Shown: positions 1 to 5,914 of the stretch, one piece after another
How positions within the stretch are numbered: position 1 is the first letter of the stretch
How the letters are laid out: every line of letters starts with the position of its first letter
Origin: Verrucomicrobiota bacterium
GTDB lineage: Bacteria; Verrucomicrobiota; Verrucomicrobiia; Chthoniobacterales; UBA10450
Assembly: GCA_003219995.1 (NCBI GenBank)
Contig: QHRC01000217.1
Location: 1-6,417 of the forward strand
Direction: 5' to 3'
DNA: 6,417 nucleotides
Position numbers and translations under genes: made by a program
Notes under the pieces: model-generated
What the model was told of the DNA's origin: nothing
The model's input: the letters and a program-made list of their open reading frames with translations, nothing else
Database searches by the model: none

Positions 1-1
1 A

Positions 2-550
2 GTCCACGACCTCGCCGAGGCTGTGACACAACTGGCCAATAAACAGTACGGTGCACTCATTGCCATCGAACGCGACACCTCGGTTCGCGTTTATGAAGAA
101 ACTGGTGTGACGATTGACAGCGATTTTTCCGTTGAGCTTGTGCTCACAATTTTTCATCCAAAGTCCGCTTTGCACGATGGCGGCATGATCGTGCGCAATG
201 GCCGGATTGCAGCGGCGGCCTGCATTTTCCCCGTTAGCCAGCGCGAAACACTCGATCGAAGTCTCGGATTGCGTCATCGCGCGGGCCTCGGCATTACGGA
301 GGAATCGGACGCGGTCGCGGTGGTTGTTTCCGAAGAAACGGGTGGTATTTCCATTTGTCACCGGCGACGGATAGAGCGGAACTTTACTCCGGAAACGTTT
401 CGGCAACGGATCGCGGAAATTTTACTGCACAGCAATTATGAAGAGACTGATCCTGAAAAACTGGCGCGCGAAGTTGATCTCCCTTCTCCTCGCGACAACC
501 CTTTGGTACCTGATCAAAAAGAACGTAGCGACGACCCCCTTGCCGTCTGA
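2..550 (+). CDS. cdaA: Diadenylate cyclase CdaA, C-terminal part (5' end outside window)
   Basis: Makes the second messenger c-di-AMP from two ATP; CdaA-type enzymes are membrane-anchored and act on the cytoplasmic side. The reading frame is open from base 2, so 182 residues are visible and the N-terminal membrane helices lie upstream. A GTG at 23 falls inside the conserved domain and is not the start. The visible part is nearly the whole DAC domain: a helix ending in GALIAIER, the nucleotide-binding HDGG motif (usually HDGA), then IAAAACIFPVS, the RHRAGLGI motif, and VVVSEETGGISI. The DGG variant replaces one small residue and need not abolish activity. The C-terminal tail after about base 430 is charged and low in conservation, and overlaps a second ORF in another frame. 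The 3' end faces the convergent SprT-like gene. The assignment to the DAC family is firm; choosing CdaA over other DAC classes rests on motif style and on the CdaR-like neighbour. Confidence 0.9.
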   Translation, partial: VHDLAEAVTQLANKQYGALIAIERDTSVRVYEETGVTIDSDFSVELVLTIFHPKSALHDGGMIVRNGRIAAAACIFPVSQRETLDRSLGLRHRAGLGITEESDAVAVVVSEETGGISICHRRRIERNFTPETFRQRIAEILLHSNYEETDPEKLAREVDLPSPRDNPLVPDQKERSDDPLAV

Positions 551-587
551 ATCGACCTCCAGTGCGGCGATGACGGAAAAACGCTGA
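438..587 (+). CDS. Small single-helix membrane protein resembling the CdaR N-terminal anchor
   Basis: A 49-residue ORF starts at an ATG inside the end of cdaA and runs in another frame, overlapping it by 113 bases and ending 37 bases beyond its stop. Residues 6-23 read LKNWRAKLISLLLATTLW, the pattern (basic or Asn-Trp start, Lys, then a Leu-rich helix with a closing Trp) that opens CdaR/YbbR proteins. These are normally encoded directly after cdaA and regulate it at the membrane. The hydrophobic core is about residues 13-26, followed by KK and a short Ser/Thr-rich tail of 20 residues. No YbbR domain follows: the DNA after base 595 is the opposite-strand SprT-like gene. No strong SD sequence precedes the ATG, so translation may be coupled to cdaA. 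It is either a genuine microprotein or the stub of a lost cdaR. The motif and position are seen; the role is inferred. Confidence 0.62.
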   Translation: MKRLILKNWRAKLISLLLATTLWYLIKKNVATTPLPSESTSSAAMTEKR

Positions 588-595
588 CGCGCCGT

Positions 596-1048
596 TTAGC
601 GCAGGAAACGTGCGAGATTCTCTTCTTCCCAACGGCGAGCCCGCCGGTAACTGGGAAAATCGCGCTCCCGGCGGTTGAATTCCTCGGTGTGCACGCGCCG
701 GCGCCCTCGCGATACGGTTTCGTCCGGCACCACAGAATGCAACATCTCGTGATAAAGGACGTAACGCAGAAACCAAAGCGGTACAAACGGTTGATCGAGC
801 GATGGATTGATTCGAATCATCCGGTCTTCTTCCTGAATGGTTCCGAAGATAAAATATTCCCTCGGTCGATGTTTCCGTCGTCGGCCCCACATCACCTTGT
901 AACCTCGAAGGCGGCCGCGGAAGTAGCGTTCGTTCAATTGATCAAAAATCGGTCGCAGATCGAAATACTTTCCCTCATGCCGCAGATTCAACTGGCGTTG
1001 CATCGGCAGTTTTGGATGGGCGAGTTTCCGCTTTGTTTTCTTGGCCAT
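596..1048 (-). CDS. SprT-like zinc metalloprotease domain protein
   Basis: This 150-residue protein belongs to the SprT-like (zincin) group; eukaryotic relatives such as Spartan cleave proteins crosslinked to DNA, while the bacterial role is poorly known. It shows an N-terminal KYFDLRPIFDQLNERYF segment (the N-terminal helix typical of SprT-like domains), WGRRR at about residues 54-58, a beta stretch with RINPSLDQP, the HEMLH zinc-binding and catalytic motif at 100-104, and a likely third ligand His120 in VHTEEFNRRERDF. No C-terminal zinc ribbon is present. The N-terminus is very basic (MAKKTKRK), which fits nucleic-acid binding. The ATG at 1048 was chosen because AAGGA lies 7 bases upstream of it, and because the longer start at 1114 falls inside the predicted -35 box. 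The gene ends 8 bases from the stop of the convergent CdaR-like ORF. The fold is confident, the substrate unknown. Confidence 0.85.
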   Translation of the reverse strand: MAKKTKRKLAHPKLPMQRQLNLRHEGKYFDLRPIFDQLNERYFRGRLRGYKVMWGRRRKHRPREYFIFGTIQEEDRMIRINPSLDQPFVPLWFLRYVLYHEMLHSVVPDETVSRGRRRVHTEEFNRRERDFPSYRRARRWEEENLARFLR

Positions 1049-1055
1049 TTCTCGA

Positions 1056-1060
1056 TCCTT
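1056..1060 (-). promoter_or_regulatory. Shine-Dalgarno site of the SprT-like gene
   Basis: On the minus strand AAGGA sits 7 bases before the ATG at 1048. It is the clearest ribosome site in the window and decides the start of the SprT-like gene against the longer ORF that begins at 1114. Confidence 0.75.
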
Positions 1061-1086
1061 TGATTGGAGCGAACGAGTGCGAAGGC

Positions 1087-1114
1087 ATTTTAGTGGCCTT
1101 TGACAAGCTGACAA
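1087..1114 (-). promoter_or_regulatory. Sigma-70-type promoter of the SprT-like gene
   Basis: On the minus strand TTGTCA (-35, 5 of 6 matches to TTGACA) is followed after 16 bases by TAAAAT (-10, 5 of 6 matches to TATAAT). Transcription would start near 1080, giving a leader of about 30 bases before the ATG at 1048. A second TTGTCA copy lies inside the spacer at 1101-1106; it is too close to this -10 box to act as its -35. Confidence 0.6.
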
Positions 1115-1326
1115 GAGAAGCCGTTGATTATTTATTTTTTAATCGATAACCAGCTGATTATAAGCCATTTAAAACTACAGAGGCTCCTGGTAGTCATAAC
1201 CCATCTAACGCGGTCTCTCCCCGGCTTTTATCAAATATTGTCGATCTTTTATCGCTTGTGCCTTCGCGGCCAACCCCTAGAGTTCAATCAGTCTCCCTAG
1301 GCGACGTTTCCATCATATGGCGGCGA
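1115..1326. other. Non-coding gap between divergent SprT-like and rodA genes
   Basis: The whole intergenic stretch from 1049 to 1402 has no convincing gene. Its outer parts hold the two promoters listed separately. The middle has an AT-rich block at about 1125-1175, then an imperfect hairpin at 1175-1193 (outer CTA pairing with TAG, inner CAG pairing with CTG, with bulges) that is not followed by a T run and is therefore not a standard terminator. From about 1200 the composition returns to that of the neighbourhood. No tRNA arms, tandem repeats or long inverted repeats were found. A small RNA or upstream operator cannot be excluded. Confidence 0.5.
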
Positions 1327-1354
1327 TTTACGCGGAACGGAACTTGCGTATAAT
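1327..1354 (+). promoter_or_regulatory. Candidate sigma-70 promoter of rodA operon
   Basis: TTTACG (4 of 6 matches to TTGACA) lies 16 bases before a perfect TATAAT at 1349-1354. Transcription would begin near 1361, giving a leader of about 40 bases before the rodA ATG at 1403. The perfect -10 and correct spacing support it; the -35 is weak. It is placed to drive rodA, scpA and the SDR gene together. Confidence 0.55.
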
Positions 1355-1402
1355 CTTCCTCGTTTCCCGGCCAATGCGCCGGCAATCAAGCGAGATCAAA
1401 TC

Positions 1403-2515
1403 ATGACGCCATTTCTTCGAAAATTGCTCGGTCTCAACTGGCTTCTTCTTGCGAACATGCTGGCGCTCGCAATCTTCGGTGTGGTTGCAATCTACAGCGC
1501 GACCTATATGCGCGAAGATTCCGTCGCGGCGGAGTTTTGGCACAAGCAGGCAAACTGGGTCGCGGTCGGTTTCTGTGCTTTCATGATCACCAGCCTGATC
1601 GATTATCATTGGATTCGCTGGGGCGCGTTACCGATGTATCTGGCTGGACTTTTCTTTCTCATTCTCACGAAGTTTATTGGCTCAAAGGTTTACGGCGCGC
1701 GCAGTTGGTTGCATCTTGGGCCGCTCAACTTTCAGCCCGCCCAGCTCGCTGTGGTCGCAGGCATCATGGTCCTCGCGTTGTTCTTGAGTCAGTTTCGCCA
1801 AATGCATCCGATGCTTCGGCTGCTCTTGTGCGGCGCCATCGTCGGAGCGCCCACTCTTTTGATTTTAATGCAGCCCGATCTTGGCGAATGCATTATCTGG
1901 ATACCGGTGCTGATGGCGCTTTTGTTCACCGCCGGTCTTCCTTTGCGTTATCTGGTCTGCATCATTTTGATCGGTCTAGCTTTCATCCCGATCGCCATCC
2001 ATCTCGGCTTAAAACCGTACCAGCAACAGCGGATCACCGCGTTCATCAATCCAGATATTGATAAACAAGGCGCCTCTTGGGCGATCAACCAATCGCTTAT
2101 CGCCATCGGTTCGGGCGGGTGGTCGGGCAAAGGATTCAAAGCGCCAAACACGCAAATCGAACTCGGCTTTTTGCCGGCCACGGCCGTGCATAACGACTAT
2201 ATTTTTTCCGCGATCGGTGAGCAGTGGGGATTTGTTGGCGGCGTCTTGCTCATCGGTGCGTTCGCCCTGCTTCTGCTCACCTGTCTCTTCGTCGCGTTTT
2301 TCGCGGGCGATCAATTTGGTTTTCTCCTTGTTATCGGCGTCACCGCGCTCATCTTCACGCACATCTTCCAGAACGTGGGCATGACCATCTCGATGTTGCC
2401 CATCACCGGCGTCCCATTGCCCCTCATCAGTTACAGCGGCTCGTTTGTGCTCATGATCATGTTCGGGCTCGGGATCGTGAACAGCGTTTGGGTCCATCGC
2501 AAGTTTGCCACCTGA
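1403..2515 (+). CDS. rodA: Rod shape-determining SEDS glycosyltransferase RodA
   Basis: SEDS-family integral membrane protein of 370 residues that polymerises lipid II into glycan strands with a class B PBP partner in the elongasome. About ten hydrophobic helices are visible, starting at residue 13. Family landmarks in order are GARSWL at 98-103 with NFQPAQLA, QPDLG at 157-161, PYQQQRI-AFINP near 205-217, a large extracellular loop with GSGGWSGKGF, and VHNDYIF at 262-268, whose Asp265 corresponds to the catalytic SEDS aspartate. QNVGMT at 323-328 and the ITGVPLPLISYSGS stretch after it are RodA rather than FtsW in style; SYSGS replaces the usual SYGGS. The ATG at 1403 places the N-terminus just before helix 1 and has only a weak SD (CGAG). 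scpA follows 46 bases after the stop. Its PBP2 and MreBCD partners are not in the window. Confidence 0.88.
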   Translation: MTPFLRKLLGLNWLLLANMLALAIFGVVAIYSATYMREDSVAAEFWHKQANWVAVGFCAFMITSLIDYHWIRWGALPMYLAGLFFLILTKFIGSKVYGARSWLHLGPLNFQPAQLAVVAGIMVLALFLSQFRQMHPMLRLLLCGAIVGAPTLLILMQPDLGECIIWIPVLMALLFTAGLPLRYLVCIILIGLAFIPIAIHLGLKPYQQQRITAFINPDIDKQGASWAINQSLIAIGSGGWSGKGFKAPNTQIELGFLPATAVHNDYIFSAIGEQWGFVGGVLLIGAFALLLLTCLFVAFFAGDQFGFLLVIGVTALIFTHIFQNVGMTISMLPITGVPLPLISYSGSFVLMIMFGLGIVNSVWVHRKFAT

Positions 2516-2561
2516 ATTTCGCGAATCTTTCTGCAAGATCCGACATCCGTCGGGCCGGCGC

Positions 2562-3287
2562 ATGGAGAGCGATTACAAAGTAAGGCTGGAGATTTTCGAA
2601 GGACCGCTCGATCTCCTGCTTTACCTGATCAAGCGCGACGAGATCGACATCTACGACATCTCGATTGAACGCATCACCGGCCAATACCTCGAATACATTC
2701 AGGCTTTCAAGGAATTGAACATCGACGTCGCCGGCGAGTTTATCGTGATGGCCGCGAACCTCATTTACCTGAAAAGCCGCAGCCTGCTCCCGGCCGATCA
2801 ACAGCCGCCCGAGGAAGATTCGGAGGAAGACGACCCGCGCTGGGACTTAGTCCGGCAGCTGATCGAGTACAAAAAGTTCAAGGAAGCAGGTGCGCAGCTG
2901 CAACTGCGTGAGATCGAGCAGGAGCGCATTTTTGCCCGGGACGGCGGTCCGGCGTCGCCTGGTGATTATCTGCTTCGGCTGGGGGAAGTTGGGATCTTCC
3001 AACTCATTAACGCCTTCCAAAATGTTATTAAACGAGTCGAAGCGCAGCAGGATGTCGGCGAAATTTTCGGTGAGCGATTTGGCGTTTCGGACAAGATCGA
3101 GATGATCCTGCGACGCCTTGCCAACGGCGCGCCGGTGCGTTTTTCAGATTTGTTTGGCGAGATTACATCGCGCGTCGAAATCGTGGTGACGTTCCTCGCT
3201 CTTCTCGAACTGGTTCGGTTGAAGCAAGTCCGCGCGATTCAGAAAAATGTCTTTGAGGAAATTGAGATCGCGTCGGCAATCGGGTGA
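2562..3287 (+). CDS. scpA: Segregation and condensation protein A (kleisin)
   Basis: Kleisin subunit of the SMC-ScpAB condensin, which bridges the two SMC heads and helps organise and segregate the chromosome. The 241-residue length is typical. The N-terminal domain shows YKVRLEIFEGPLDLLLYLIK (from residue 5), then EIDIYDISIERIT and AGEFIVMAANLIYLKSRSLLP, the helices that bind the SMC neck. An acidic linker near residues 80-92 follows, and the C-terminal winged helix (about 175-241) with SRVEIVVTFLALLELVRLKQV would bind the SMC cap. The ATG at 2562 matches the usual family N-terminus; a longer TTG start at 2505 overlapping rodA adds 19 residues of no recognised type. No clear SD is seen. scpB, usually adjacent, is not here. 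The 3' end overlaps the SDR gene by 41 bases. Confidence 0.92.
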   Translation: MESDYKVRLEIFEGPLDLLLYLIKRDEIDIYDISIERITGQYLEYIQAFKELNIDVAGEFIVMAANLIYLKSRSLLPADQQPPEEDSEEDDPRWDLVRQLIEYKKFKEAGAQLQLREIEQERIFARDGGPASPGDYLLRLGEVGIFQLINAFQNVIKRVEAQQDVGEIFGERFGVSDKIEMILRRLANGAPVRFSDLFGEITSRVEIVVTFLALLELVRLKQVRAIQKNVFEEIEIASAIG

Positions 3288-4170
3288 AAATCGACAATCA
3301 TGCCGGGTGTTAATTGCCGGTTGTGGTTATGTCGGGCAAGCGACGGCGGATTTGTTTTTTGAGAACGATTGGAAAGTGGAGGGCTGGACCCGTTCACCGG
3401 AATCCGCGCAAAAACTTTGCGGTAAAGCTTACTCGGTTCAAGCCGTCGACATTTCGGATAAAATTCAAGTCGCTGGTTCCAAAAGGGAATATGACGCGGT
3501 AGTGCATTGCGCGAGCACGCGCGGGGGCGATGTCGATCTTTATCGCCAGGTTTATCTGAATGGCGCTCGCCATCTTCTCGATCGATTCGTCGGGTCGAAA
3601 ATCGTGTTTACGAGCAGCACGAGCGTGTATGGGCAGAGCGACGGGGCATGGATCACGGAAGAAAGCGTAACCGACCCTGCGCGCGAGACCGGACGGGTCC
3701 TGCTTGAAGCGGAGAAGTTGGTGCTATCTCGCGGTGGAACCGTCGCCCGTCTGGCAGGAATCTACGGGCCGGGACGTTCGGCATTGCTCGCGAAATTTTT
3801 GGCTGGCGAAGTAATTGTCCATCCGGGAAATGACCGCTTTATTAATCAAGTCCATCGAGACGACGTCGCGGCCGCACTCTTTTTACTCTCAAATCGAGCG
3901 AGTGGGAGCGCCGTGGAGCGACAAGTTTACAACGTCGTGGACGATCAACCCATTTTACAAAGCGAATGCTATCACTGGCTCGCCCAGAAATTAAATCGCC
4001 CGCCTTTGGCAATCGAAAGATCGACATTGAAAGGCAAGCGTGGCGACAGCAACAAGCGTGTCAGCAACGCAAAACTGCGCAGTCTGGGCTGGGTGCCTAA
4101 ATACGGAAATTTCGCGGAGGCGATGGAAAAGAGCATTCTGCCAAGTTTCGGGCAGATGTCGCACGAATAA
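3247..4170 (+). CDS. Atypical extended SDR (NAD(P)-binding epimerase-like, YeeZ-like)
   Basis: A 307-residue Rossmann-fold protein of the NAD-dependent epimerase/dehydratase type. It shows beta strand RVLIAGCGYVG with the dinucleotide motif GCGYVG at 25-30, AVVHCAS near 84-90, SSTSVYG at 123-129, GIYGPGR at 171-177, NQVHRDDVAAA at 200-210 and a C-terminal RVSNAKLRSLGW. The stretch where extended SDRs carry YxxxK reads TGRVL at 148-152, so both catalytic Tyr and Lys appear replaced, as in the YeeZ-like atypical SDRs. It probably binds NAD(P) but may not do standard epimerase chemistry; the substrate is unknown. The ATG at 3247 lies inside scpA and suggests translational coupling. A GTG at 3307 would trim 20 unconserved basic residues but would start right at the first beta strand, so the exact start is uncertain. 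Confidence 0.8.
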   Translation: MSLRKLRSRRQSGENRQSCRVLIAGCGYVGQATADLFFENDWKVEGWTRSPESAQKLCGKAYSVQAVDISDKIQVAGSKREYDAVVHCASTRGGDVDLYRQVYLNGARHLLDRFVGSKIVFTSSTSVYGQSDGAWITEESVTDPARETGRVLLEAEKLVLSRGGTVARLAGIYGPGRSALLAKFLAGEVIVHPGNDRFINQVHRDDVAAALFLLSNRASGSAVERQVYNVVDDQPILQSECYHWLAQKLNRPPLAIERSTLKGKRGDSNKRVSNAKLRSLGWVPKYGNFAEAMEKSILPSFGQMSHE

Positions 4171-4233
4171 GGCAGCGGTTAGCCAGTTTTGGATTCTGGA
4201 AAGACCGGTATAGAAGCTGCTTTTTCTGAAAGC

Positions 4234-4500
4234 ATGCGTCACATCAAGCTCACCGGTCGCGAGGCGACCGTGGTGCGGGCGATCGGGTTCACTGAATCAA
4301 TGCTCGGAGCCGAGATCCAGGACTTCGCGCGTATGGAAGGGGAAGATGTGACCGATACGCTGAACAGCCTGATGGCAGCCGGCTTCGTCGAGAGCATTCC
4401 TTACTACGAAGAAGTCCAACTTGCCGAAATGCCGGTGACTGCCTTCGAGTTGAACCCGGCTTACGTGCACGAATTAAAACAGGCGCTGAGCCGACGCTAA
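4234..4500 (+). CDS. Small hypothetical protein, possible winged-helix fold
   Basis: No family is recognised. The 88-residue protein has three predicted helices, around REATVVRAIGF, LGAEIQDFARM and VTDTLNSLMAAGF, followed by a short strand-like VESIPYYEE. This spacing resembles a winged helix-turn-helix in which the third helix would be the recognition helix. The C-terminus (VHELKQALSRR) is again helical. There are no zinc-binding cysteines and no signal or membrane segment. The ATG at 4234 was preferred over a TTG at 4189; only a weak GAAAG precedes it. It lies 63 bases after the SDR gene on the same strand and could be co-transcribed. Its TAA at 4498-4500 overlaps the stop codon of the convergent ABC ATPase gene. 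A role in DNA binding, or as a small partner of the nearby condensin gene, would be speculation. Confidence 0.6.
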   Translation: MRHIKLTGREATVVRAIGFTESMLGAEIQDFARMEGEDVTDTLNSLMAAGFVESIPYYEEVQLAEMPVTAFELNPAYVHELKQALSRR

Positions 4501-5517
4501 GCCACTTTCGCCCTGGTAGTTGCGCTTGAGGCACCTGCGGCGCGGTCCTTCTCATGCCGCTCGCCAAAAAGCTGGCGAATCACCTCCTCGACCGGCACTT
4601 CCTGAACATTGATGTCGCTGACATGACAAGCTTCAAGCAATTGCCGGCACGTTTCTGTGACTTTTGCTCGCGGAACTTTCAGTTGAATCGAAACCGGCGT
4701 TTGCTCGATTACTTCGCCGAATGCCGATAAGTCACGCGTCTCCTGTTTTTCAAAAGTAAGGCTGATTATTTTGTGGCCGGAGAAGCGGTCGATGATCTGG
4801 GCGAGCGGCCCGTCAAAAAAGATTTTGCCGTGGTCGATGATGAGAACGCGATGACAAAGCTCTTCGATGTCTTGCATATAATGACTGGTCAGGAGCGTCA
4901 CGATGCGGTGTTCCTCATTGTAGATGCGCAGAAATTCACGGACACGCTTTTGACTAACCACGTCCAGACCGATGGTTGGTTCGTCGAGAAAGAGGACGCG
5001 GAATCAACGCGGAGATCAGCTCCATCTTCATCCGCTCGCCTAGCGACAGCTCGCGCACCATCACATTCATTTTGTCCTGAACCTCGAGAAGTTCGGACAA
5101 TCCGCCGACGACTTGTCCAAAGCGCCCGCGATCGATTCCGTAGATCGCGCGATTCAGCTCCAGCGATTCCTGCGCGGGCAGGTCCCACCAGAGCGCATTT
5201 TTCTGTCCCATGAGCAAACTGAATTGACGTTTCATTTCATTGCGGCGTTCCCACGGGACAAAACCGAGAACACGCGCATCACCGGAAGTAGGGTTGAGCA
5301 AGCCAGAGAGCATCTTGAGAACGGTGGTCTTGCCCGCGCCGTTCGGGCCCAGGAACCCGACGAATTCGCCCTCATCGATTTGAAATGAAACGCGCTCCGC
5401 CGCGTGCGTTTCATCGTAACGCCGCCTGACCAGTCCCTTAATCGCACCTCGAAGCCCGCCCTCTTTTCGATAAGTGCGGTAGATTTTTGTTAGCTCGCGG
5501 GCTTCAATCGCGCTCAT
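4497..5517 (-). pseudogene. ABC transporter ATPase (COG4586 type), frameshifted
   Basis: Two frames together encode one ABC ATPase. The first part (ATG at 5517) has an N-terminal extension typical of COG4586 (LTKIYRTYRKEGGLRGAIKG), Walker A GPNGAGKTT at residues 57-65, Q-loop Gln105 in LLMGQKNALWW and the signature LSLGE at 157-161. It then runs out of frame at about 4992-5001 and stops at 4954. The second frame resumes with VLFLDEPTIGLD (Walker B and D-loop), LLTSHYMQDIEE (H-loop His) and a C-terminal domain, ending in TAG at 4497. As written, no product contains both ATP-binding halves, so it is inactive unless the lesion is an assembly error or is bypassed. The start upstream of 5517 would read through the repeat. 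No SD is visible. No ABC-2 permease gene follows; the next gene is convergent. Family assignment is firm, substrate unknown. Confidence 0.85.
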
Positions 5518-5520
5518 AAG

Positions 5521-5549
5521 AAGGATGAAGGAGGAGGGATGAGGGATGA
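5521..5549 (+). repeat. Left inverted repeat of the four-helix-bundle cassette
   Basis: A 29-base purine-rich repeat that pairs with 5904-5932 in inverted orientation, matching at 26 of 29 positions (differences at repeat positions 13, 18 and 24). Internally it is built from degenerate 7-base units of the type GGATGAA or GGATGAG. It lies 3 bases upstream of the ABC ATPase start codon at 5517 and occupies its leader, where no SD site is left. Confidence 0.85.
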
Positions 5550-5554
5550 AAAAC

Positions 5555-5914
5555 TTACAAACGTGATCGAACCTTCTTTGCAATCGCTGTTGGGATTGCG
5601 GTCAATTGCGAAGTTTCGTCGAGCAATGCCGCAAGTTTTTGCTGGGCGACCGCTCCTGACTCAACCAGCAATTCGAGCCAATAGGCTGTTTCTTCGAGTT
5701 CTTTTAATGAATCGCCGACTTTTGAGACAAATTCGGCATTTGATCGCGATCGATGAGCTTCCCGAAAGTTAGCCCCGACCGATGTCCCTGATCGCAGGAG
5801 TTGATGGCCTAAAACTTGAGCAAATCCGCTCCGGGGCAATGTCTCGTAGGACTTAATAACGCGGAGGGCGAAGCGTTTCGTGCGTTTTCGCAAGTCATCC
5901 CTTTCATCGCTCAT
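5555..5914 (-). CDS. Four-helix bundle protein (23S rRNA-intervening sequence protein family)
   Basis: A 119-residue all-helical protein of the S23/IVP family, first known from insertions inside 23S rRNA genes of Leptospira and others but common as free-standing genes; its molecular function is not established. Family landmarks are an N-terminal basic helix (RKRTKRFALRVIKSYETLP), GHQLLRSGTSVGANFREA at 36-53, then SNAEFVSKVGDSLKELEETAYWLELL at about 58-83, with the Glu-Thr-x-Tyr-Trp-Leu hallmark. A last helix ends the protein. The length is typical and the frame intact. The ATG at 5914 and an AAGG 7 bases before it both lie within the right inverted repeat, so the repeat supplies the translation start. 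It sits 21 bases after the dxs stop and may be co-transcribed with dxs. There is no 23S rRNA nearby and no reverse transcriptase, so neither an rRNA intervening sequence nor a diversity-generating retroelement is present here. Confidence 0.88.
   Translation of the reverse strand: MSDERDDLRKRTKRFALRVIKSYETLPRSGFAQVLGHQLLRSGTSVGANFREAHRSRSNAEFVSKVGDSLKELEETAYWLELLVESGAVAQQKLAALLDETSQLTAIPTAIAKKVRSRL

Noticed and set aside
581..604. Bidirectional terminator between cdaA and the SprT-like gene
   Set aside because: Only a 4-base-pair stem (GCGC or CGCT) can be drawn and there is no T run.
384..890. Minus-strand ORF across the cdaA end and SprT-like region
   Set aside because: Runs out of frame with the SprT-like gene and antisense to cdaA; composition is Arg/Ser-rich shadow coding.
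689..1063. Plus-strand ORF opposite the SprT-like gene
   Set aside because: Antisense to a gene with a clear HEMLH motif, SD and promoter; no recognisable domain.
1049..1114. N-terminal extension of the SprT-like protein to 172 residues
   Set aside because: Its start codon lies in the -35 box of the predicted promoter, while the ATG at 1048 has an ideal SD.
1270..1305. tRNA-like GTTCAATC between CCTAG and CTAGG
   Set aside because: No paired T-arm stem or other tRNA arms around it.
2009..2563. Long minus-strand ORF under rodA
   Set aside because: Asp/Glu/Arg-rich product typical of antisense reading of a hydrophobic membrane protein gene.
4187..4214. Possible promoter for the small winged-helix-like gene with TATAGA at 4209
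   Set aside because: No acceptable -35 at 16-18 bases; the best TTGGAT is only 14 bases away.
5539..5772. Plus-strand ORF of 77 codons starting in the left repeat
   Set aside because: It is antisense to the well-supported four-helix-bundle gene and has no family features; its ATG comes from the repeat.
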